Part shown: one piece after another, positions 16,689-24,955 of the stretch
Layout: each line of letters starts with the position of its first letter
Position numbering within the stretch: position 1 is the stretch's first letter
Source of the DNA: UBA1014 sp964344035
Lineage (GTDB): Bacteria; SAR324; NAC60-12
Direction: 5' to 3'
Length of the DNA: 36,679 bases
Assembly (NCBI GenBank): GCA_964344035.1
Contig: CAYFLK010000036.1
Coordinates: 1 to 36,679 of the forward strand
Translations under genes and position numbers: made by a program
The notes under the pieces: model-generated
What the model saw: the letters and a program-made list of their open reading frames with translations, nothing else
Told to the model about the DNA's origin: nothing
The model's database searches: none

Positions 16689-18194
16689 CTACCTTTCCCC
16701 TGACGCTTCTTTCAGGGCCATGCCCAGACGGTCCATTCCAATCCCGACTTCTTCATCGGATATATTAAGCGGTGGAACAAGGCGCAAAACGTCTGCTCCG
16801 GCATTGAGTACCAGCACTCCGTGCTTCAATCCATAACCGACTAAATCCCCCGCCCGGCCTTTCCAATCCTCGCTCAATACCGTCCCAAGCATCAGTCCTT
16901 TCCCGCGCACTTCCCGGAACATCCCAAGATTATCATTATGCCTCCGCAGTTGTTCACGGATGGATTCCCCCTGTTTGAGCACCTGCGTCATCATCACCGG
17001 AGTGTTAATTTTGGCAAACGCCGCACGCGCCACGGTAGTTACCAGTGGATTCCCCCCGAAGGTGGTGCCGTGATCCCCGGGTTTGAACGCCATGGCCACC
17101 GCTTCAGTGCAAAGCATCGCCCCGAGAGGGAACCCGCACCCGAGGGCTTTCGCCATTGTAAGCACATCCGGAATGACCCCTTCCTCCCATTGGAACGCGA
17201 ACATTTTTCCGGTGCGGCCCATCCCGCACTGGATTTCATCAAAAATCAGAAGTGCCTGATGCCGGTCGCACAGTTCCCGCAGGTGTTTCAAAAACCCCGG
17301 TTTTGCGGGGTTTACTCCACCCTCCCCCTGTACAGGTTCAACCAGGACCGCGCATGTTTTGCGGCCGATGTATTCCTCCGCGGCATCAAAATCGTTGAAC
17401 GGGCAATACCTGAATCCACCGGGAAGAGGGCCGAAACCTTCCTGGTATCTGGGCTGCGCGGTGGCGGTAACAGTCGCCAGTGTCCGCCCATGAAAAGAGC
17501 CTTCAAAAGTTAAAATTTCACGCTTGCTTTTTGCATGGTGCAGATGAGCATGTTTACGCACCAGTTTTATGGCCGCTTCATTTGCTTCCGCACCGGAATT
17601 GCAGAAAAACACCCGGTCGGCAAAAGTCGCATCGACAAGATCGGCGGCCAGCCTGACCGGCGGTTCAGTCAGAAACAGGTTGCTGGTGTGCCACAATTTG
17701 CCCGCCTGTTCTGAAAGCGCCATCAACAGTTCCGGGTCCTGGTGCCCGAGACTGTTCACTGCTATTCCGGCGCCAAGATCTATATACTCCCTGCCTTCAA
17801 GGTCCCAGATCCTTGCCCCGCGGCTATGGGAGAGCACCACCGGTTTAGGGGGATATACTGGGAGATACACCTTCATCGCCAGTTCCTGCAATTCCCTCAT
17901 TGAAGGACCGGGTTCCTCCGCTGCAGCGCCTGCTTCAGTGGTTTCAGGTGAGGATTCCTGCATCCGTTCCGAAACTACCCCCTTGAGGTTTAGCAGCCGG
18001 TCGCGGTTGGACATGCAGAATTCCACAAATCGCTCTTCTCCTACAGCAAGCCGCAGAAACCTCGGCAGTGTGCGGTACAATCTCATGAAAGCCCCGCGCA
18101 TCACCAGTTCGTTTTGCAAGGCACTGAGGGGCAGGCTGCCGATTTTTTCCTTCAGCAGTTTTTGAATCCGCGGGATATGATCTTCGAGTCGCAT
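16689..18194 (-). CDS. Acetylornithine/succinylornithine-type aminotransferase with N-terminal extension
   Basis: This class III PLP aminotransferase has 501 residues, about 100 more than ArgD/AstC (around 400). The core shows CNSGAEANEAAIKLVRKHA, FHGRTLATVTAT, IFDEIQCGMGRTGK, the PLP lysine in MAKALGCGFPLG, and TFGGNPL. The N-terminal extension (about residues 1-105) is helical and charged and ends in an acidic Ala/Glu/Pro linker. I do not recognise it. The gene lies 35 bp after an AstE/AspA-type deacylase on the same strand, which suggests a pathway that removes an N-acyl group and transaminates an amine, such as arginine/ornithine or diaminobutyrate catabolism. No astA, astB or astD is present. 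Confidence 0.85.
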   Translation of the reverse strand: MRLEDHIPRIQKLLKEKIGSLPLSALQNELVMRGAFMRLYRTLPRFLRLAVGEERFVEFCMSNRDRLLNLKGVVSERMQESSPETTEAGAAAEEPGPSMRELQELAMKVYLPVYPPKPVVLSHSRGARIWDLEGREYIDLGAGIAVNSLGHQDPELLMALSEQAGKLWHTSNLFLTEPPVRLAADLVDATFADRVFFCNSGAEANEAAIKLVRKHAHLHHAKSKREILTFEGSFHGRTLATVTATAQPRYQEGFGPLPGGFRYCPFNDFDAAEEYIGRKTCAVLVEPVQGEGGVNPAKPGFLKHLRELCDRHQALLIFDEIQCGMGRTGKMFAFQWEEGVIPDVLTMAKALGCGFPLGAMLCTEAVAMAFKPGDHGTTFGGNPLVTTVARAAFAKINTPVMMTQVLKQGESIREQLRRHNDNLGMFREVRGKGLMLGTVLSEDWKGRAGDLVGYGLKHGVLVLNAGADVLRLVPPLNISDEEVGIGMDRLGMALKEASGER

Positions 18195-18229
18195 GGCTGT
18201 ATCAGGGTGGCAGTGTGAATATTCAAGTA

Positions 18230-19408
18230 TCAGGGAGTGAGAAGCATTCCGTCTTTCCCGCGTAGTTTCTTCTTCCCGGATATTCGTGCAAACACCAATC
18301 CCGGTCGTGCCATCCGGTCCGAGCGATGGGCAAAAAGCAGCCCGTCAGTGCCTGCACAAATTTCCTGCACAGCGGAACGAGGGTCTTCCTTCAGCTGGTC
18401 TATCAATTCAAACACCGTTTCTCCGCTCTTCACCCAGTCCCCGGGTTTTTTGCGAAAAACCACTATGCCCGGTGCGGGCGCACACAATTGTTCCACCCCT
18501 GAAAGAGGACGGGCGGGGCGCACCAATTCCGGCAGGGTTCCGGGATTTCCCGCGACAGCTTTTCTACGTTGCAGAAAACGAAACAGGTTCGCCGAATCCG
18601 CGGAAGCGTATGCATGATCCACGTCACGTGTACCTCGTAGTTCGATGGTTGCCGCGTGACACCCCTGCAGAATCGGACGAGGTGGGAAGCGGTTTGCCAA
18701 CTCCGACCAGGGGAGGCTGCATGCTTCATCAAAAGGGTTGCCCCCGGAAACACGCTCAAGCAGCACCAGTTCGGCACGGAGTTGCGCGGCAAGGTCAGAA
18801 AGTTCCGGCCAGCTTGCCGATGATGTATACAGGTGGGTTACAGCTTCATCGTCGCAATGCAGGTCGAGCACGAAATCCGACTTCAGGGCTTCCTTGAGCA
18901 GGTGATGTTTCCAATGCCCACTACATCCGCGAGACGGCAAGTCTGCCAGCGCCTGCAGTGAGACCGTGCGTATCAACTCGGTGTTTTCCTCCGCGTCATC
19001 CGTTAATGTGTTTTTTACCTTGCGGGCGATTTCCTCCACCAGTTCCGGATAACCCCGGTTAAAATTCACTCCTTCAGCTGATTCAAACCACCCCTGTAAA
19101 TGCCCGAAGCCCCACTGGGAGAGCCCAATCGGATTGGCTGCCGGAATGATTATGATTTCCCCGCGGACTCGCTTCGCGGCATCCGCATTATCCAGCAGAC
19201 GCATCAATTGGTGCAGCACGAGCATGCCCGGGATTTCATCCGCGTGCAAACCGGCATGAAGATAAACCCGCGGCCTGGCGCCGGGATTACCGTATCGGAA
19301 ATGCCGCAACCGGGTGCTGGTTCCCACCGAATTCGATGTCAGCATGACATCCAGCACTGATTTGGTAGGCAAGCCCCCAACTGATTGATAGCGGCCGGAC
19401 GACATCAT
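18230..19408 (-). CDS. Succinylglutamate desuccinylase/aspartoacylase-family zinc hydrolase
   Basis: A zinc carboxypeptidase-fold (M14-like) N-deacylase. Zinc ligands are visible in HAGLHADE (His and Glu) and LDLHCDDE (His). ANPIGLSQWG and NFNRGYPEL are also typical of this AstE/AspA group. The C-terminal domain (CAPAPGIVVFRKKPGDWVKSGETV) is the beta-barrel seen in the family. At about 392 residues it is longer than E. coli AstE (about 320). The start is uncertain: ATG 19408 has an AGGA 9 bases upstream, whereas the in-frame ATG at 19444 has none. It is probably cotranscribed with the aminotransferase. Substrates could be N-succinylglutamate or N-acetyldiaminobutyrate. Confidence 0.8.
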   Translation of the reverse strand: MMSSGRYQSVGGLPTKSVLDVMLTSNSVGTSTRLRHFRYGNPGARPRVYLHAGLHADEIPGMLVLHQLMRLLDNADAAKRVRGEIIIIPAANPIGLSQWGFGHLQGWFESAEGVNFNRGYPELVEEIARKVKNTLTDDAEENTELIRTVSLQALADLPSRGCSGHWKHHLLKEALKSDFVLDLHCDDEAVTHLYTSSASWPELSDLAAQLRAELVLLERVSGGNPFDEACSLPWSELANRFPPRPILQGCHAATIELRGTRDVDHAYASADSANLFRFLQRRKAVAGNPGTLPELVRPARPLSGVEQLCAPAPGIVVFRKKPGDWVKSGETVFELIDQLKEDPRSAVQEICAGTDGLLFAHRSDRMARPGLVFARISGKKKLRGKDGMLLTP

Positions 19409-19444
19409 TTTATACATTCCTGCATCAGGACCGCCTCGCTGCAT

Positions 19445-20117
19445 GCATCACTGGCAACCGGTAATCCCTCCCGCCAAATAACTCGCGCAAACCGGAATTT
19501 TGCATCACGCAACAGGGAAGAAGTAAACATTTTGAACAAGAACTTCGAGTATGTGGTGAGTACAAACCATGGTCCCGCACTGACACTGCATGTGCAAATC
19601 CGTATTATAACCATGTCAGCCTAACGAAACAGACAGGCTTTATCAAATCAGAAGAATCCCATTATATTTACGGAGATGCTGATTTTTTCGCGATTGCTTC
19701 GGCTTCCACATTCTGCTCGCGGGAGCATCACGCTTCACTTATTGTTTCATCGGTGTTAAGAATAATAAAGGAGGCAATCATATTTCTGACCCTGTTTTTT
19801 CATGTCTCCTGATTCCGCGTTTTCGGCCATCCTGCAATCCTTCCAACCCGGCTGTTTCCGGACTTTCCCGAAAGTCCCATCAACATCTCTGTCTGGGATT
19901 CGGGGTAGATCCACACGCATGGAAGCATCCCGGCGGAAACAAATTATGTGGAGGGTTGCCGCGCTTCCGCGAACCCATCTTTTGCGGGTATACCGGCATA
20001 TGGATGCGTCAATCACGATGGGCTTCATGCTGAAAAAACACCAGGCCCACGCAGTCACTTAATTCCTTGGCAGGGTTAAATTATCAGCGCATGCAACCTT
20101 TATTTGAAAGGCTCGTT
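19445..20117. other. Gene-poor stretch, possible mobile-element remnant
   Basis: About 670 bp with no supported gene. Two overlapping opposed frames (19756-20058 minus, 19802-20062 plus) match no family I know and look like chance. Read on the minus strand, the segment near 19770-19800 contains CAGGGTCAGAAATATGATT, which resembles the ends of some small bacterial transposable elements. That resemblance is weak. Confidence 0.3.
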
Positions 20118-20891
20118 ATGAAATCACTGAAAGGCCTCGGTTTTGTCAAACATGAAAACAGAAAGACCCCTGTATTACTGATTCTCTTTTTCATCCTGGG
20201 AATTTCATCGGCTTTGCCGGGGGCAGGGGCAGTAGATTTTTGCATCGAATGTCACAAAGACCCGGACTGGTTGGTAACCAACAAAAAGCTTCATTCATAT
20301 TACCAGGAATGGCGATCATCAATCCACCGCCAGGAAGGGATAAGCTGTACCGATTGTCATGGAGGCAATCCGGAATCTCCCGACCTAACCCGGGCCCACG
20401 GAACGGACCTGATGTCAGGCGTCAATTACCGCAACATTGCCCGGACCTGTGGGGAATGCCACGAGAACATCGAAGAGGGGTTCCGCCAAAGCAAGCATTT
20501 TAAACACATCGTGGTGCAAAAACAGGAACTCCAGGGTCCCACATGTGTATCGTGTCATGGATCCATCAATGCTGCCGCATTAAATGTCAACACCGTGCGC
20601 GGTGTGTGCGCCCACTGCCATAACCAAACCAGCGGAAACAAACCGGCTGTACCAGGGATCGCCCAGAAACTGCTGAATCAGTTTCTCTCCATTCACCGCT
20701 ATTACCGCTTCATTGTAAAAAGAGGCGAGCCTGCAAAGGTAAGCTCCTTTTTTAAAATGATTGATCCTGAAATCGAAAAACTGTCAATGTTTTGGCATAC
20801 ATTCGACCTGGAACAGATTTCCGGGAAAACGCGGATTATCCTGGACACTTTGAAGGAAAAGCGTAAAGAATTGCGGAAACAGCAGAAGTGA
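20118..20891 (+). CDS. Pentaheme c-type cytochrome, membrane-anchored or secreted
   Basis: This protein of about 257 residues has an N-terminal hydrophobic segment (VLLILFFILGISSALPGAGA), a signal peptide or anchor. Five CxxCH heme sites follow: CIECH, CTDCH, CGECH, CVSCH and CAHCH. Extra histidines (HSYYQEW, SSIHRQEG, SKHFKHI) could be distal ligands. The heme domain is followed by about 90 residues without heme motifs that end in a Lys/Glu-rich helix. It should carry electrons in the periplasm. It is not clearly NrfH/NapC (four hemes) or cytochrome c3. I chose ATG 20118 because GAAAGG precedes it. No oxidoreductase partner is adjacent. Confidence 0.85.
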   Translation: MKSLKGLGFVKHENRKTPVLLILFFILGISSALPGAGAVDFCIECHKDPDWLVTNKKLHSYYQEWRSSIHRQEGISCTDCHGGNPESPDLTRAHGTDLMSGVNYRNIARTCGECHENIEEGFRQSKHFKHIVVQKQELQGPTCVSCHGSINAAALNVNTVRGVCAHCHNQTSGNKPAVPGIAQKLLNQFLSIHRYYRFIVKRGEPAKVSSFFKMIDPEIEKLSMFWHTFDLEQISGKTRIILDTLKEKRKELRKQQK

Positions 20892-20960
20892 ATTTTTTCC
20901 CCGGAACAACACCCATGCTGACTGACAGCGGAACAAACAACTATTAGCATTCAGGCAGGG

Positions 20961-21815
20961 ATGTTGAACAAACAACCGCAGCATCTGCAAAACTGGATCG
21001 GACGGGAAGAAGAATGTGAGGATATACTCACCCCGTTCCAGGTTGCGGGTTTTTCCGCCGTCCTTGATCTTGACGATCCAAGTCCAAGTCCGGGGGACCC
21101 TGCTCCTGCGGGGATTCACTGGATGCTGACAAAGTCCTCCCCCCGGAATTCGCTCTTAGGAGAGGACGGACACGGCAGACGCGGGAACTTTATTCCGCCG
21201 GTTGACCTCCCGCGCCGCATGTGGGCCGGCAGCACTCTCGAATTTATGCGCCCATTAATAATCGGGGAGACGGTCAAAAGAATTTCGCGAATCGAAGACG
21301 TTGTAATCAAGCAGGGCAAAAGCGGACAGCTGGTTTTCGTTACAGTCATGCATGAATTTGAAGGTGCTTCCGGTCCGGCGTTGCGTGATCAGCAACAGCT
21401 GGTTTACCGCGAACCCCCAAACCCGGACTCGCCCCGGCGAGCGGTGGAAAAGGCCCCCGACAACCCGGAGTGGTCCCGAACCATGGTTCCAGACGCTGTG
21501 CTTCTTTTTCGTTACTCGGCATTGACTTTCAACGGACACCGCATCCACTACGACCGTACCTATTGCAGAGAATACGAAGGATACCCCGGTCTTGTTGTTC
21601 ATGGTCCGCTGCAGGCCACACTGCTGCTGGACCTGTGCCGAAGGAATAAGCCTGAAAAATTAATCCGCCGCTTCGAATTCCGTGCACAACATCCGCTGTT
21701 CGATGGAGAGACGATGCTAATCGCCGGGCAATCCAGCAGTTCCGGCGCTGAGCTGTGGACCGCCGGCCCGCAAGGCCAGGTGGCAATAAAGGGGGCCGCG
21801 GAGTGGGATGACTGA
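20961..21815 (+). CDS. MaoC/hotdog-fold hydratase, mesaconyl-C4-CoA hydratase-like
   Basis: This 284-residue protein resembles the FAS1-type dehydratase/mesaconyl-C4-CoA hydratase group, with two hotdog domains. The C-terminal part carries the signature FRYSALTFNGHRIHYDR, followed by EGYPGLVVHGPLQATLLLDL, containing the catalytic Asp/His region of MaoC-type hydratases. The family adds or removes water on CoA thioesters. Without neighbours such as a CoA transferase or lyase (as in citramalate or 3-hydroxypropionate routes), the substrate is open. It lies 69 bp after the cytochrome gene on the same strand, with no obvious functional link. Confidence 0.82.
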   Translation: MLNKQPQHLQNWIGREEECEDILTPFQVAGFSAVLDLDDPSPSPGDPAPAGIHWMLTKSSPRNSLLGEDGHGRRGNFIPPVDLPRRMWAGSTLEFMRPLIIGETVKRISRIEDVVIKQGKSGQLVFVTVMHEFEGASGPALRDQQQLVYREPPNPDSPRRAVEKAPDNPEWSRTMVPDAVLLFRYSALTFNGHRIHYDRTYCREYEGYPGLVVHGPLQATLLLDLCRRNKPEKLIRRFEFRAQHPLFDGETMLIAGQSSSSGAELWTAGPQGQVAIKGAAEWDD

Positions 21816-21911
21816 ACATGTTACCCGCGTTCAATCCGATTTACATCCCGGTGGAAGAATGCTAGCATAATCTCTTACTTTGCCCACCCTGTAAATTCCA
21901 GTTTTCCATTC

Positions 21912-23660
21912 ATGCACTTAGTTGGCATCGGGTTCACCGCCGATTATTGGCAGACAATGATCGATTCTGTCCGCAAGCAGGTTTCTTCTGAAACCATGGT
22001 CGGCACCCTCCTGAGTACTGAAGCCGTCACCTCCGAGGAAACCGGAAAACTTAAAAACCTAGTCATCGATTCCCGTCCTGACCTGGTGCTGTTTAACCTT
22101 CACGCACTGGACAACCCCCGGGACTGGCCGAAGTTTCTTAATGATACCCAGAAGAATTGCGAACCCGGACTGCGCTGGGCGCTGGTGGTGGAAAACATCA
22201 TTGAAGAGTTGTCAGCCATGTTCCGGTTGGGACCGGAAGTGGAACTGGTGAATCAGATGCGTTTTCCAGTGGCTGATCCGTCCATGCTGCTCACCAGGCA
22301 TATACGCAGATTCCCAAGAATTCCTTTGACCGCTGAGGTGCGGGCATTTGAATATCAGGATTGCACGCACGGCACGGTTCGCAGCACACTGGAAGACATC
22401 CCCCGCAACACCCTGATTTCATTAAAAGATATCAAGGAGGTGGAAACAGTGGAGGGAGACAGGGCCCCCGGGGATTGGCTGGATTCATTTCTTGCATTCC
22501 AAACCAAACCGGTGCAGTCCGAACAGGTCAAAGGAATTTTACGGGAGGAAAAAGGATGTTACCTCTTCCCCGGCATCCCCTTCAATTCCATTGGACGGAT
22601 TTTTTTCAGAGACGCAGCCATCGGCCATGTTCTGCGTTCAGGAGGGTTCACACTGAGGAACCCCCCTTTCAAGCGGATGATTGAAGCAATCCGGGAAGAA
22701 CGGATGAATACCGCCAGGTTTTCACCAAAAACTTTGAAGGCGCGGCAGCACATTCCGATCCGCAGCATAAGCAGTTTCCCGGTGCTGAACGCGCTGATGA
22801 GAATGTTACTCAGTGAACTGGGCTACCGCAACTTCAGCGAAACCACCCGTCTTGATTCCGGAATGCATGTGCTGGAAAAGGGAGTGATATACCTGCAATT
22901 GACAGAATTCGGCGGTGCGGTGCTGCGCGGGAAGTTTTTGGATTGGAGCGAGGACATCCGCAAGTGCATCATCCCGCTGCTGCGGTTCGTTGATCTGCGC
23001 GAGCTTGAAATGACGGATGCCATAACCAGCACACCGCTGTTACATTTGGACCTGGAACGGATGAGCCTTGATATGCTGCGGCGTGAAAAACAATATGAAT
23101 CCGGACGCAACCTGGCAAGAAACCGCGATCTTTTTTTCAGTCAGGAACTGGCGGACCTGGGGAAAGCGGCAAAAGCGGCACGAGCGCTGCTTCCCGCACT
23201 GGCTGGATGCCGCGATCTGCCGGATTTCGGGGAGAACGCGGAACAAATCGACGCGGACAGTGTCCTGCTTTTATGTGAGGAAGAAGATCAAGCAGCGCAA
23301 ATCATGTTTCAGCTGAAAAATATCAGCAGGAAACTCTGGCTCAATCCACAGGACTTCACGACTCCGGAAAGTTTGCGCACTCTTAATCCATCCACTCTGC
23401 GGAACTTCACCCGAAACGGAGCAACCATTGCCGGTCACAGTGCGTGCGAGCACCTGAAAACGATGTGCATGGAAGCGATCAGGCAGATAGAAAAAACCGG
23501 CGCCGCGCACCGGCAACAGCTTCAACTGATTGAAGAATCGGAAAATCAATTGCGGCAAATCCGCGTGCGCAAAACCCAGCTGGCTCTGCACTGGTTGTAT
23601 GTTTCCCTCAAACAGCTGCTGGTGCGCGACCTTCATCGTTTTCCAGCAGGCACGTTATGA
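21912..23660 (+). CDS. Large protein of unknown function
   Basis: A 582-residue protein that I do not recognise. The first ~110 residues have an alternating hydrophobic pattern like a Rossmann or receiver fold (MHLVGIGFTADYW; SRPDLVLFNLHALDNP). Next comes RRFPRIPLTAEVRAF, which resembles the RxxxR start of PilZ domains but lacks the usual (D/N)xSxxG follow-up. The C-terminal ~90 residues are Gln/Glu/Arg-rich and probably coiled coil. There is no signal peptide or membrane segment, so it should be cytoplasmic. Length and codon use are consistent with a real gene. It ends about 100 bp before glyQ. A signalling or cell-surface regulatory role is possible but unproven. Confidence 0.7.
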   Translation: MHLVGIGFTADYWQTMIDSVRKQVSSETMVGTLLSTEAVTSEETGKLKNLVIDSRPDLVLFNLHALDNPRDWPKFLNDTQKNCEPGLRWALVVENIIEELSAMFRLGPEVELVNQMRFPVADPSMLLTRHIRRFPRIPLTAEVRAFEYQDCTHGTVRSTLEDIPRNTLISLKDIKEVETVEGDRAPGDWLDSFLAFQTKPVQSEQVKGILREEKGCYLFPGIPFNSIGRIFFRDAAIGHVLRSGGFTLRNPPFKRMIEAIREERMNTARFSPKTLKARQHIPIRSISSFPVLNALMRMLLSELGYRNFSETTRLDSGMHVLEKGVIYLQLTEFGGAVLRGKFLDWSEDIRKCIIPLLRFVDLRELEMTDAITSTPLLHLDLERMSLDMLRREKQYESGRNLARNRDLFFSQELADLGKAAKAARALLPALAGCRDLPDFGENAEQIDADSVLLLCEEEDQAAQIMFQLKNISRKLWLNPQDFTTPESLRTLNPSTLRNFTRNGATIAGHSACEHLKTMCMEAIRQIEKTGAAHRQQLQLIEESENQLRQIRVRKTQLALHWLYVSLKQLLVRDLHRFPAGTL

Positions 23661-23763
23661 TTTTCCTGCTTGTCAAAAAAACAGCGGATTATGCATAAAT
23701 ACAGATTCCGTTTGTCTGTCCGGGATCATATTTTTTCTTACAGAAATTTCAGAAAATTCGTAT

Positions 23764-24696
23764 ATGTCTAAAAAACTGAGCCTGCAGGAAATCATCATGA
23801 ACCTGCATACTTTTTGGAACAGGCAGGGATGCGTGCTGATGCACCCCTATGATGTGGAAACGGGAGCAGGGACGATGAACCCGATGACCACACTGCGGGC
23901 GCTGGGACCGGAAGAGTGGAATGTGGCCTATGTCGAACCCTCGAGACGCCCGGCGGACGGCAGGTACGGAGAGAACCCCAACCGCCTCTACCAGCACCTG
24001 CAGTACCAGGTGATTCTCAAACCCTCCCCGGATGACGTCGAGGACCTGTACCTGGAATCGCTGGAAAGCCTGGGAATTAACCCCCTGGATCACGACATTC
24101 GATTCGTTGAAGACAACTGGGAAGCCCCCACCCTCGGCGCTTGGGGACTGGGGTGGGAAATCTGGCTGGACGGAATGGAGGTGACCCAATTCACCTATTT
24201 CCAGCAGGTTGGCGGACTCGAATGCCAGCCGGTATCAGCGGAACTGACCTATGGGCTGGAAAGGCTGGCGATGTATCTGCAGGAGGTGGAAGACGTTTTC
24301 TCACTCGAATATACTTCCGGTGTCAGTTATGGCGCAATTTTCAAACAGCCTGAATTTGAACATTCCAAGTACACTTTTGAAATTGCGGACACGGGACGTC
24401 TGTTTCAATGGTTCAATGATTTCGAACTCGAATCGCGCCAGGCGCTGGCGGCTGATCTCGTCTTCCCCGCATACGATTACGTCCTGAAGTGCTCACACGT
24501 GTTCAACCAGCTTGACGCATCAAACGCCATCAGCGTCTCCGCCCGCGCCTCCTACATCGGCAGGGTGCGAGTCCTCGCGCAGGATGTGGCAAAACGTTTT
24601 CTTGAAGAACGCAGAAAACTCGGATTCCCGCTGATGCAGGACCGTGAGGAAGCACAAAGCTGGATAGCCAGGCTTGCTCCGGAAACCGCTGATTAA
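23764..24696 (+). CDS. glyQ: Glycyl-tRNA synthetase alpha subunit
   Basis: At 310 residues this is close to the family standard of about 300. It shows the highly conserved LHTFWNRQGCVLMHPYDVE, GAGTMNP, YVEPSRRPADGRYGENPNR and EIWLDGMEVTQFTYFQQ of the bacterial alpha2beta2 enzyme. The subunit forms the catalytic site that charges tRNA-Gly. The frame is open further upstream, but ATG 23764 (MSKKLSLQE) matches the family start. Its partner glyS follows after an unusually long 259-bp gap filled by a repeat. Confidence 0.98.
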   Translation: MSKKLSLQEIIMNLHTFWNRQGCVLMHPYDVETGAGTMNPMTTLRALGPEEWNVAYVEPSRRPADGRYGENPNRLYQHLQYQVILKPSPDDVEDLYLESLESLGINPLDHDIRFVEDNWEAPTLGAWGLGWEIWLDGMEVTQFTYFQQVGGLECQPVSAELTYGLERLAMYLQEVEDVFSLEYTSGVSYGAIFKQPEFEHSKYTFEIADTGRLFQWFNDFELESRQALAADLVFPAYDYVLKCSHVFNQLDASNAISVSARASYIGRVRVLAQDVAKRFLEERRKLGFPLMQDREEAQSWIARLAPETAD

Positions 24697-24756
24697 CGAA
24701 AAAAATATGAAATTAACACATATTTCTTGTGGTGTCTTGTTTCAAAAAAAATTTCA

Positions 24757-24928
24757 TTACTGCATGCCTGTCGCGTTTGCGACGCAGACAGGGACTATAT
24801 GTCGATAACTTTTCGTAGTCGAAATCGAAATCGGAATTCGATCCCGATACCGAACCCGATCCCGATTTCGATTACGATTACATCATGTGATCAAGCTGTA
24901 GGCGCAGGCCCCCGTGCCTGCCCTACAT
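24757..24928. repeat. Dispersed hairpin-rich repeat, copy 1 (between glyQ and glyS)
   Basis: Contains an imperfect palindrome CCTGTCGCG...ACGCAGACAGG (24767-24792), then AACTTTTCGTAGTCGAAATCG (24807-24827), then a degenerate 6-bp periodic tract. The left half of the tract (CGAAATCGAAATCGG) is the near complement of its right half (CCGATTTCGATTACG), so it can fold back on itself. It closes with GTAGGCGCAGG...CCTGCCCTAC, also a hairpin. Several blocks recur in the same order at 35465-35694. It looks like a non-coding MITE- or REP-like family. Confidence 0.65.
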
Positions 24929-24955
24929 GAACATCAACCTTGACTGATTAGAATC

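Noticed and set aside
16640..16690. Bidirectional terminator between mtnP and the aminotransferase gene
   Set aside because: There is a T-run, but the GCCGGGCA copies on its two sides are direct, not inverted, so they form no stem.
24807..24895. Regularly spaced short units suggestive of a CRISPR array
   Set aside because: The period is only about 6 bp and degenerate, with no spacer/repeat structure and no cas genes.
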